This document shows, piece by piece, positions 57,318 through 64,000 of a stretch of DNA of 64,000 nt. A model generated the notes under the pieces. It ran no database searches. It was not told where the DNA came from and saw nothing but the letters and a program-made list of their open reading frames with translations. The stretch comes from Gammaproteobacteria bacterium (lineage in GTDB: Bacteria; Pseudomonadota; Gammaproteobacteria; UBA4575). Numbering within the stretch: position 1 is the first letter of the stretch; every line of letters begins with the position of its first letter. The stretch spans positions 1,440,894-1,504,893 of the forward strand of contig CP046178.1 in NCBI GenBank assembly GCA_014075255.1, given 5' to 3'. The translations under genes were made by a program, and so were the position numbers.

Positions 57318-58520
57318 CTACATCTTTTGTATGACTTTGAATACAGTAGCTTGTTGTTCGCGCTCTTCAACTAACTTTGCCTCTTGAATAGAAGAATAGT
57401 GACTAATTTCCACGTTGTTCTCAATCTTTGATGCAACAATGGACGAATACGTACTTAGAGCACCTAAATTTTCTAGTTTTTGATGCAGCCCAGCTTCACT
57501 AGACTTATGCCAAGCAGAGGGCATAACATCATGCACAATTAACAATCCATTCGTATTGAGATTTCCCCAAGCTTTATCGATCAATGCTTCCTGTTGTGAT
57601 TGGTTTAATCCCGATAGTGCGTGAATCAAACAAATCACATCAGAATTATTATTAAATTCGATACTATCCCTATCTCCCATCTTCACATCATGCTGATCTC
57701 CAGTATGCGGAGCAAAATAACTGGCAAAACTTTTCGCAACGGCTTCTTCAGTTTGAGTTATATGTACCGTACTGCCCCCCTCAACATTAATATAGCTACT
57801 TAACAATAAATCGGTAACTAACAAACCATAATCGTTGCTGACACAATTCACCTTTACAGGTGCTTTTACTCCAAAGGTATCTAATATAATTCGCTCTATA
57901 ACTGAATTGTGCGTGTAATTTGCCCATACTCTTGTGGCAATTTCAGCAAATGCCTCAGCCAAACCATCACGATTTCCCGCTTCTAATAGTTTTCCTAGGG
58001 CAAGATTTGCACGCTGTTGATAAAACCACTGCGCGGTACTTGCAATCGGATCAGGCCATTTACGACCTACACTTAAAGACATCACGCCATCATTTTCTGC
58101 ACGCACATTACTGAAACCTGTCCAACGCTCGCGACTTAAGAAAATATTCTCTAAAAAACTACGCGACCAATGGCCTTTTTCCTGAGCCTGCCCCTCAGGA
58201 TAAACAGGTAAAATTATGACCCCACCTGGCTTAACCACTTTTAATAGCTCCAACAAAAATGACGCGCCCCAATTACTTGCAAACAAAGGAATACTGATGC
58301 CGATATACACTCTGTCAAAAAGATTAGGCAATGTTGGGTAAAAAAAATTGCCCACTTTGTCATCTTCTAAACTCACGCTTAAATGAGTTGAAGTTGGCGT
58401 CATACTGTAAATATTATCGTCAGGGCGTATCTGGTTATTCTTATCACGCTCGCCTGAAAAGTAATACTCTAAATCTTCAGTGATAAATTCTTCAGTTAAA
58501 TGAAATGCTGCATCCGCCAT
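57318..58520 (-). CDS. Methyltransferase-like protein, uncharacterised
   Basis: A 400-aa soluble protein that seems to hold two SAM-methyltransferase-like halves. The N-half has LELLKVVKPGGVIILPVYPEG and the C-half has DVICLIHALSGLNQSQQEALIDKAWGNL and NTNGLLIVHDVMP, both resembling the late strands of a class I methyltransferase. Neither half shows a clear early GxGxG SAM loop, though the C-half has GLLVTDLLLSSYINVEGG. It may be an enzyme with decayed cofactor sites or a distant family. Function is not assigned. Confidence 0.6.
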   Translation of the reverse strand: MADAAFHLTEEFITEDLEYYFSGERDKNNQIRPDDNIYSMTPTSTHLSVSLEDDKVGNFFYPTLPNLFDRVYIGISIPLFASNWGASFLLELLKVVKPGGVIILPVYPEGQAQEKGHWSRSFLENIFLSRERWTGFSNVRAENDGVMSLSVGRKWPDPIASTAQWFYQQRANLALGKLLEAGNRDGLAEAFAEIATRVWANYTHNSVIERIILDTFGVKAPVKVNCVSNDYGLLVTDLLLSSYINVEGGSTVHITQTEEAVAKSFASYFAPHTGDQHDVKMGDRDSIEFNNNSDVICLIHALSGLNQSQQEALIDKAWGNLNTNGLLIVHDVMPSAWHKSSEAGLHQKLENLGALSTYSSIVASKIENNVEISHYSSIQEAKLVEEREQQATVFKVIQKM

Positions 58521-58661
58521 AGCTAGTTATTCTTATAAATTTGGTTGGATAGAATAAAATCGAGGATGAATTCTGCTCAAGCAGAGCCCGGGTTGCAAGA
58601 CAATGCAGTAAATTAATAAAATATTTAATTCGCGAATGCGAATAAATTGCGGTATTTCGCC

Positions 58662-59246
58662 CTAACGAATGGTTAGAGTAATACCTGACCTTGCTGGTCT
58701 TGAATAACCATTACGTGGCAATCTACAATTTGATCGAGAATATCTATCCGTAAATCTACTTGAATAAGCACCACCGCGCTTTCTACCAGCATAGTGATTA
58801 TTTTGATTATGGTATTTATACCCATTACCACGATGACCAAAATAAGCTGGATAGTAGGCATTTCCAGGCCGATATTCTTCAGCCTGATTAAGATATACAA
58901 CTTGCGGCACCACCGGTTGTTGGGCTGCTTTCTGTTTAGCTTTTTCTAGCTGTAATTGCTTGCGCTCTAAACGCTCCTCTTTCATTCTAGCCCACTGATT
59001 GGTGACCGAATAATAATTCTCTTGGTAAGCCGTACTCTGGTAATCCCTACTGGCAGAATTGCTGTACACATTTGATACATCTATTTGCTTGACGGTGTTC
59101 AAGGTATTTTCAGGCAACTGATCTGAATAATGCGTAACCCCTTGCGCATCCACCCATTTATGCACAGCACCTGCATACACCGGCAACGTTACTACACAAA
59201 ACAATAACGTTATAAGTATTGGGGAATTACGCTTACTTATATACAT
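58662..59246 (-). CDS. DUF4124 periplasmic protein
   Basis: A 194-aa protein with signal peptide ending VYA-GAV. A DUF4124 domain starts the mature part: VHKWVDAQGVTHYSDQLPE, the usual W-D-G-x-HYSD pattern. A Lys/Glu/Gln coiled segment (about 85-115) follows. The C-terminus is rich in Tyr, Arg, Gly, Asn and Ser (about 125-194) and low-complexity, with GYKYHNQNNHYAGRKRGG. It probably binds envelope components. Function unknown. Confidence 0.82.
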   Translation of the reverse strand: MYISKRNSPILITLLFCVVTLPVYAGAVHKWVDAQGVTHYSDQLPENTLNTVKQIDVSNVYSNSASRDYQSTAYQENYYSVTNQWARMKEERLERKQLQLEKAKQKAAQQPVVPQVVYLNQAEEYRPGNAYYPAYFGHRGNGYKYHNQNNHYAGRKRGGAYSSRFTDRYSRSNCRLPRNGYSRPARSGITLTIR

Positions 59247-59303
59247 AATATTAAGACTCTAACGCTAAGTCTTAGTTCTGTCATGTTATCGCTTATAAAA
59301 CCG

Positions 59304-59528
59304 CTAATCTTCAACTTTTTGCCAGCCACTTAAGTCTTTAGGAGCAGTATGTTCTTCTAATAAATCCCAGGTAGTATAACCCGATTGCTGCTCATACACT
59401 GCGAGTGCCGCTTCTTCAGGGGTATGGAAAGTCAATGTGGGCATATTGTCCACCCACAAGTCCCACAATCCTAGCGGTTCAATTTGTATTTCAAATGTTG
59501 ATACGTCGGTTTCTAACTTATACTTCAT
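59304..59528 (-). CDS. Small hypothetical protein
   Basis: A 74-aa protein from ATG 59528 (MKYKLETDVSTFEIQ), chosen over the longer frame from 59594, which would overlap the divergent gene. It is an acidic alpha/beta protein, with FEIQIEPLGLWDLWVDNMPTLTFHTPEEAALAVYEQQ giving two strands and a helix. No motif is recognised. It shares a 39-base divergent region with the gene at 59568. Confidence 0.6.
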   Translation of the reverse strand: MKYKLETDVSTFEIQIEPLGLWDLWVDNMPTLTFHTPEEAALAVYEQQSGYTTWDLLEEHTAPKDLSGWQKVED

Positions 59529-59567
59529 GCATTCATTATAACTCAGAATATTTCTATTAGGTTTTTT

Positions 59568-59939
59568 GTGTCTACAGCAAACTTTTTTTTTCATGGATTA
59601 TTTCCAGACCACATCGAAGCCAATGAAGGTAGCGGCAAGCAAGTTTGCAAAGTGTTATTTGATGTAGACTTCGAAGGTGAATTTCATTCTCACTTGTTAG
59701 CAGACTTATGGCCTGTTGACGAAGAAGAATGGGAAGCAGACGGTAGACCCATCTATGAAGTACGCTATGAACTGCCCTTCGATTGTGATGATTTTTCTAA
59801 AATGGTTGTACAATACTATCAACAAGTCATGGGGCCACAATCCACTACGATCAGTCACAGCGGACCCAAGGGGCCCATTCCCAATCGCAACGTGTACCGT
59901 GTGCAGTGGCAAGTAGCATTACCAGCCTCTAAAAAATAA
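59568..59939 (+). CDS. Hypothetical protein
   Basis: A 123-aa soluble acidic protein from GTG 59568, with TTAGG six bases upstream as ribosome binding site. Sequence such as VCKVLFDVDFEGEFHSHLLADLWPVDEEEWEADGRPIYEVRYELPF looks like a beta-rich domain. No family recognised. It precedes the protease II gene by 29 bases and may be cotranscribed with it. Confidence 0.65.
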   Translation: MSTANFFFHGLFPDHIEANEGSGKQVCKVLFDVDFEGEFHSHLLADLWPVDEEEWEADGRPIYEVRYELPFDCDDFSKMVVQYYQQVMGPQSTTISHSGPKGPIPNRNVYRVQWQVALPASKK

Positions 59940-59968
59940 ATAATCACCACTAAAAAGGTTCTAACTTG

Positions 59969-62068
59969 ATGGCTGCTAAAGCTCTTCCTCCTATTGCGGA
60001 TAAGAAAAAAACTGAAATCATCCAGCACGACTACTCTCGCACAGATGACTATGCCTGGCTAAAAGATGAAAACTGGCAGCAGGTGATCCAAACACCAGAC
60101 GTGCTAGCAAAAGAAATTAGAGATTACCTTGAAGCGGAAAATGCATACTTAGAAGAATCCCTAGGTGACACCAAGCCATTACAGGAAACGTTATTCGCTG
60201 AATTACGCGCACGCATTAAAGAAGATGACAGCACCGTGCCCGATAAAGATGGCGATTACTTTTATTATGATCGTTACGAAGAAAATCAGCAGTACCCAAT
60301 TTATTGCCGTTATCACAAAGACTCTCCTGAGCAAGAAGAGATCTTGTTAAATGCAAATGAAGCCGCAAAAGACCACAAGTATTTTGATATAGGAGATGCG
60401 GGCCATAGCCCCGATCATAAATATTTCTCTTACAGCGCCGACACCAAAGGGTCTGAGTTTTATACGCTTTATACCCTTGAGCTGGCAACCGGTAAGCTAC
60501 TTAATGATGAAATAAGTAATATTCAAAGTGTTTTCGTATGGGCCATGGACAGCTGCACTATTTTCTACACCACTTTGGATGACAGCCATCGTCCTGACAA
60601 AGTTATTCGACATACCTTAGGTACAGATACAGAAAATGACGAAATTATTTACCAAGAAGATGATCCTGGCTTTTTTGTTTCACTAGATATCACTGAATCT
60701 AATAATTTTATTTTAATTTCAGCACATGACCATGTAACCAGTGAAATATATACCATCGATGCACACCAGCCCACACAAGCTGCGCTATGTTTTTCCAAAA
60801 GACAAACCGGTGTTGAATATGAAATCTCAGAACGTAATGGTATTTTTTATATTGTTACCAATAAAGATGGCGCTGCAGACTATAAGATTATGCAAACTGA
60901 CTTGCAGCACTCTGAACAAATTAATTGGCAAGATACGTACACACCTCCTAAAGGCACTCTATTAAGAGGCATTTATATATTTAAGGAGTTTTTAATTCGA
61001 TCAGAACGGATAAATGGCCTACCACGCATTGTAGTGGTTGGTTTCCAAAATGATAATTTTTCAGAAGAACATTGTATTGAATTTAATGAAGAAGCTTATG
61101 AGCTAAATATTATGGGTGGCTTTGAGTTCGATACTCACATATTACGACTCTCTTACACTTCAATGACAACTCCTACACAAATTTTTGACTATGAGATGTC
61201 GACACGTCAGCGCGAGCTCATTAAACAGCAAGAGGTGCCGAGTGGACATCAAGCCACGGACTATACAACTCGTAGATTATTTGCCGCCACCGCAGATGGT
61301 GAAACTGTTCCCATCTCTTTACTTTACAAAAACACAACACCTTTAGATGGCAGTGCACCAATGTTGTTATACGCATATGGTTCCTACGGCAGCACAATGC
61401 CTGCTAGTTTTTCAACTAATCGCTTTAGTTTGGTAAATCGCGGGTTTATATATGCGATCGCCCATGTACGTGGCGGCATGGAAAAAGGATATGCCTGGTA
61501 CGATGGTGGAAAATTGGAAAACAAAACCAATACTTTTAGTGACTACATCACATGCGCCAACCACCTTATTGAAAATAATTATACTCAAACAGGAAAAATA
61601 GTCGTTCATGGTGGATCTGCAGGCGGTATGCTGGTTGGAGCTACGCTTAATATGCAGCCTGAATTATTTCATGCCGCAATTGCTGATGTTCCCTTCGTTG
61701 ACGTCCTCAATACTATGAGTGATGCGAATTTACCTCTCACCCCTCCAGAATGGCCCGAGTGGGGAAACCCAATAAATAATGAATCTGATTATTTAAATAT
61801 TTCACAATATTCCCCTTACGAAAACGTTGCTAAGCAGAATTACCCGCATATGTTAGTTACTGCAGGACTAACCGACCCACGTGTAACCTATTGGGAGCCG
61901 GCAAAATGGGTGGCAAAACTACGCGCACTGAAAACAGATAATAATATACTAGTATTAAAAATGAATATGGGTGCCGGACATGCAGGTGCTTCAGGACGTT
62001 TTGACTATCTTAAAGAAGTGGCATTAATGTACGCCTTCTTACTTAAAGTCTTCGGCATGGCAAGCTAA
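59969..62068 (+). CDS. ptrB: Oligopeptidase B (protease II), S9 family
   Basis: A 699-aa prolyl-oligopeptidase-type serine peptidase from ATG 59969 (a TTG three bases earlier is unlikely; AAAAGG lies upstream). The N-terminal seven-bladed propeller domain (about 70-415) includes EDDSTVPDKDGDYFYYDRYEE. The catalytic domain has Ser550 in HGGSAGGMLVG, an Asp region in LTDPRVTYWEPAKWVAKLR and His in GAGHAGASGRFD. PtrB cleaves short peptides after Arg or Lys. It is cytoplasmic by lack of a signal. Confidence 0.93.
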   Translation: MAAKALPPIADKKKTEIIQHDYSRTDDYAWLKDENWQQVIQTPDVLAKEIRDYLEAENAYLEESLGDTKPLQETLFAELRARIKEDDSTVPDKDGDYFYYDRYEENQQYPIYCRYHKDSPEQEEILLNANEAAKDHKYFDIGDAGHSPDHKYFSYSADTKGSEFYTLYTLELATGKLLNDEISNIQSVFVWAMDSCTIFYTTLDDSHRPDKVIRHTLGTDTENDEIIYQEDDPGFFVSLDITESNNFILISAHDHVTSEIYTIDAHQPTQAALCFSKRQTGVEYEISERNGIFYIVTNKDGAADYKIMQTDLQHSEQINWQDTYTPPKGTLLRGIYIFKEFLIRSERINGLPRIVVVGFQNDNFSEEHCIEFNEEAYELNIMGGFEFDTHILRLSYTSMTTPTQIFDYEMSTRQRELIKQQEVPSGHQATDYTTRRLFAATADGETVPISLLYKNTTPLDGSAPMLLYAYGSYGSTMPASFSTNRFSLVNRGFIYAIAHVRGGMEKGYAWYDGGKLENKTNTFSDYITCANHLIENNYTQTGKIVVHGGSAGGMLVGATLNMQPELFHAAIADVPFVDVLNTMSDANLPLTPPEWPEWGNPINNESDYLNISQYSPYENVAKQNYPHMLVTAGLTDPRVTYWEPAKWVAKLRALKTDNNILVLKMNMGAGHAGASGRFDYLKEVALMYAFLLKVFGMAS

Positions 62069-62162
62069 GTGGTTTTATAGTATCTTTACAATTCAAATTT
62101 GATACTACGCCAAACGAATGACGTAGTTGTAAGACAAAAATTTGCCGCACGCATTTACATAG

Positions 62163-62393
62163 ATGGAATATAAAATGGTTGCTGAAAATCTCATACGCCG
62201 CGATAGCGATTCTGATTACATTATTGCCTGGAAGCTTAAATACGATTTTGAAACAGGCAAAATGAAAGACAACACCATGACCTATGGTGAAGCTAAAGAA
62301 AAGTGCGCTGAGTTAAATGAGAAAAATCCTGAAAAAACTTTTTGGCCAGAAAAAGTTAAAGCAGCCCCAGAATGGCATATTTTATATGAGTAG
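62163..62393 (+). CDS. Small hypothetical protein
   Basis: A protein of 76 aa from ATG 62163, or 72 aa from ATG 62175, which has GGA seven bases upstream and may be preferred. It is charged, with a W-K-L-K-Y strand and a lysine-rich helix (YGEAKEKCAELNEKNPEKTFWPE). This looks like a small basic/acidic cytoplasmic protein. No motif is recognised. It stands alone and converges with pdxH. Confidence 0.6.
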   Translation: MEYKMVAENLIRRDSDSDYIIAWKLKYDFETGKMKDNTMTYGEAKEKCAELNEKNPEKTFWPEKVKAAPEWHILYE

Positions 62394-62421
62394 ACTCTAC
62401 AGTTAAGCCAGAATCATTCCA

Positions 62422-63066
62422 CTAAGGTGAAAGTCGATCTATTTTCCATTCACCAGAATCCGTCTTAGCATAACGAAGTCTATCGTGTAAGCGATTAGGC
62501 CTTCCCTGCCAAAATTCAAATAGCTCTGGCACAACCCTGTAACCGCCCCAAAAACTTGGATAAGGCACTTCTTGATCACCAAATTCTTGCTCCAAACGCT
62601 GATATTCTTTTTCGATAGCACCGTAACTCTCAATCACTGAACTTTGCCTAGAAGCAAGCGCCCCAATCTGACTACCCTTGGGACGTGAATGAAAGTATTC
62701 CTCAGACTCACTCGCTGAAATTTTTTCAACCCGACCTTGAATACGCACCTGGCGATACATCTTATCCCACCAAAAATTCAACGCAGCCATCTTTATGCTA
62801 TCCAAATCTTGCGCTTTATTACTTGCATAATTAGTAAAGAACACAAACCCAACTTCATCAAATGCCTTTAACAACACCATACGAGACGAAATTGTTCCAT
62901 ATTTATCAGCAGTAGCCAGATTCATGGCATTTGGTTCTACAAATTCCGCATCACGAGCTTCATCAAACCAAACTTTAAATTGTGAAAATGGGTTTTTACT
63001 TGAGTGTTTTTTTTCTAACATTATGGTTTGATAATTCTTCCGTAGCTGATGAATTTCCTTGCTCAT
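62422..63066 (-). CDS. pdxH: Pyridoxamine 5'-phosphate oxidase
   Basis: A 214-aa FMN enzyme that oxidises pyridoxine or pyridoxamine phosphate to pyridoxal phosphate. Family marks are AMNLATADKYGTISSRMVLLK, FFTNYASNKAQDL, RIQGRVEKI, SRPKGSQIGALASRQS and the C-terminal FWQGRPNRLHDRLRY ending IDRLSP. Length is normal. It is followed on the minus strand by msrA upstream (28 bases), so the two may be cotranscribed. Confidence 0.97.
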   Translation of the reverse strand: MSKEIHQLRKNYQTIMLEKKHSSKNPFSQFKVWFDEARDAEFVEPNAMNLATADKYGTISSRMVLLKAFDEVGFVFFTNYASNKAQDLDSIKMAALNFWWDKMYRQVRIQGRVEKISASESEEYFHSRPKGSQIGALASRQSSVIESYGAIEKEYQRLEQEFGDQEVPYPSFWGGYRVVPELFEFWQGRPNRLHDRLRYAKTDSGEWKIDRLSP

Positions 63067-63094
63067 TTATATTATTCACTTCTTTTTTTCTAAA

Positions 63095-63733
63095 CTAATC
63101 TTGATTTAATAAAGCGCCAGTACCGCCTAATCCGCAATAGCCCCCAGGATTTTTTGCCAAGTACTGTTGATGATAATCTTCAGCATAATAGAATTCAGGC
63201 GCCTCTATAATTTCTGTTGTAATCACCCCATACCCCTGCTTAGACAAGGCTTGCTGATATGCCTGCTGGGTTCGTTCTGCTATCTCTTGTTGCTCTTCGC
63301 TATAGGTATAAATACCAGAGCGATACTGCGTGCCGACATCATTACCCTGCTGCATTCCTTGAGTCGGGTTATGCGACTCCCAAAATACCTTGAGTAGATT
63401 CTCATAACTCATAAATTTTGGATTAAACATCACACGCACCATCTCATTATGGCCGGTTAAACCCGTGCATACCTCTTCGTACGTAGCATTTGGAGTAAAC
63501 CCACCTGCATAACCCACCGCGGTGGAATACACACCAACCAGCTGCCAGAACTTACGCTCGGCTCCCCAAAAACAACCCAAACCAAACATCGCCATATCCA
63601 ACTCATCTGGAAATGGTGGCACGATTGTATTTTCATTTACGTAATGCAGTTTACTTACTTGTATTGCTTCTGCTCTGCCAGGCAACGCATCTTGAGGTGA
63701 AGGCATTAAGGTCTTTTTATTTGCAAACAACAT
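63095..63733 (-). CDS. msrA: Peptide methionine sulfoxide reductase A
   Basis: A 212-aa MsrA very like the E. coli enzyme throughout. The catalytic Cys54 is in GLGCFWGAE. The first recycling Cys is kept (GGYCGLGG), but the second, in GVCLPP of E. coli, is replaced by Ala in GTGALL. Recycling may therefore use one resolving Cys and thioredoxin directly. It repairs oxidised methionine (S-sulfoxide). It lies upstream of pdxH on the same strand. Confidence 0.96.
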   Translation of the reverse strand: MLFANKKTLMPSPQDALPGRAEAIQVSKLHYVNENTIVPPFPDELDMAMFGLGCFWGAERKFWQLVGVYSTAVGYAGGFTPNATYEEVCTGLTGHNEMVRVMFNPKFMSYENLLKVFWESHNPTQGMQQGNDVGTQYRSGIYTYSEEQQEIAERTQQAYQQALSKQGYGVITTEIIEAPEFYYAEDYHQQYLAKNPGGYCGLGGTGALLNQD

Positions 63734-63869
63734 ATTTAATTCAATGAGTTAATCAAGCCATCTCTATTACAAAATCTAGTGTAACGCGAACTGTCAACCA
63801 ATTCACAACTTGCGCGTTACTGAACCTACACAAAGCATTTTTAAATTGAGTTATATAGGGAGAATTATT

Positions 63870-64000
63870 ATGTTTCATTTAAATAAAAAAAGCATGCTGG
63901 CTTTTAGGGCCAGCAATAAATTATGCGCGGCACTATTGGCTACCTTAATGACATTGCCTTTTACCTCTAACGCTGATGACACCGAGGTGGCTGGTACGCG
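63870..64000 (+). CDS. Exported protein, N-terminal fragment (runs off window)
   Basis: The ATG at 63870 has AGGGAG upstream at good spacing. Forty-three codons are visible. They form a long basic n-region (MFHLNKKSMLAFRASNK) and a hydrophobic core (LCAALLATLMTLPF) ending TSNA-DDTEV, a Sec signal peptide. The mature start is too short to identify. Confidence 0.7.
   Translation, partial: MFHLNKKSMLAFRASNKLCAALLATLMTLPFTSNADDTEVAGT

Overview
The window reads as a chromosomal segment of a Gammaproteobacterium, probably marine or aquatic and AT-rich (roughly 40% GC by eye). The evidence is the gene order: a compact lolB-ispE-tRNA-Gln-prs-rplY-pth-ychF block next to divergent hemA-prfA-prmC, gatCAB divergent from mreBCD, then rnd and an IbaG-like bolA gene. 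No ribosomal RNA operon, CRISPR array, insertion sequence or recombinase gene is visible. I cannot assign a genus from sequence alone.

Layout. 1-13.7 kb is an accessory stretch: a dienelactone hydrolase, a Rap1a/Tai-type small secreted protein, a patatin lipoprotein followed by an alpha/beta hydrolase and a SYLF protein, a GAF-PAS-PAS-PAS histidine kinase with a FixJ/NarL-type regulator, a frameshifted endonuclease/exonuclease/phosphatase gene with an orphan coding tail beside it, a second patatin, and a two-gene unit of a duplicated DUF1538 membrane protein and a large P-II-like protein. 14.5-16.9 kb is a small islet (Rieske oxygenase, 83-aa membrane protein, divergent TetR regulator). It is bounded by an intact elongator tRNA-Met gene and a decayed copy of that tRNA's 3' half. 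17-27.6 kb is the housekeeping block. 27.7-29.9 kb holds small or surface proteins. 29.9-35.9 kb is gatBAC and mreBCD.

36-45.2 kb carries a 2,408-aa secreted RHS/SpvB-type polymorphic toxin, its candidate immunity gene, and a dynamin-like GTPase. 45.3-64 kb mixes conserved genes (chaN-like, rnd, bolA family, two small cytochromes c, metY, a YheT-like hydrolase, slt, bactofilin, ptrB, pdxH, msrA) with uncharacterised ones: an HExxH protein, a diheme lipoprotein with internal Ig-like repeats, a methyltransferase-like protein and several small proteins. The last 131 bases open an exported-protein gene that runs off the window.

Best leads for something undescribed: the tRNA-Met islet with its oxygenase/membrane-protein pair and two matching palindromic operators; the duplicated DUF1538 plus repeated P-II-like pair; and the RHS toxin tip with its immunity gene. 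Smaller curiosities are a possible A_AAA_AAC -1 frameshift site, a probable ATA start in mreC, a terminator inside the apparent 5' end of slt, and the architecture of the diheme lipoprotein. Coordinates include stop codons; starts moved away from the longest ORF are explained in the entries.
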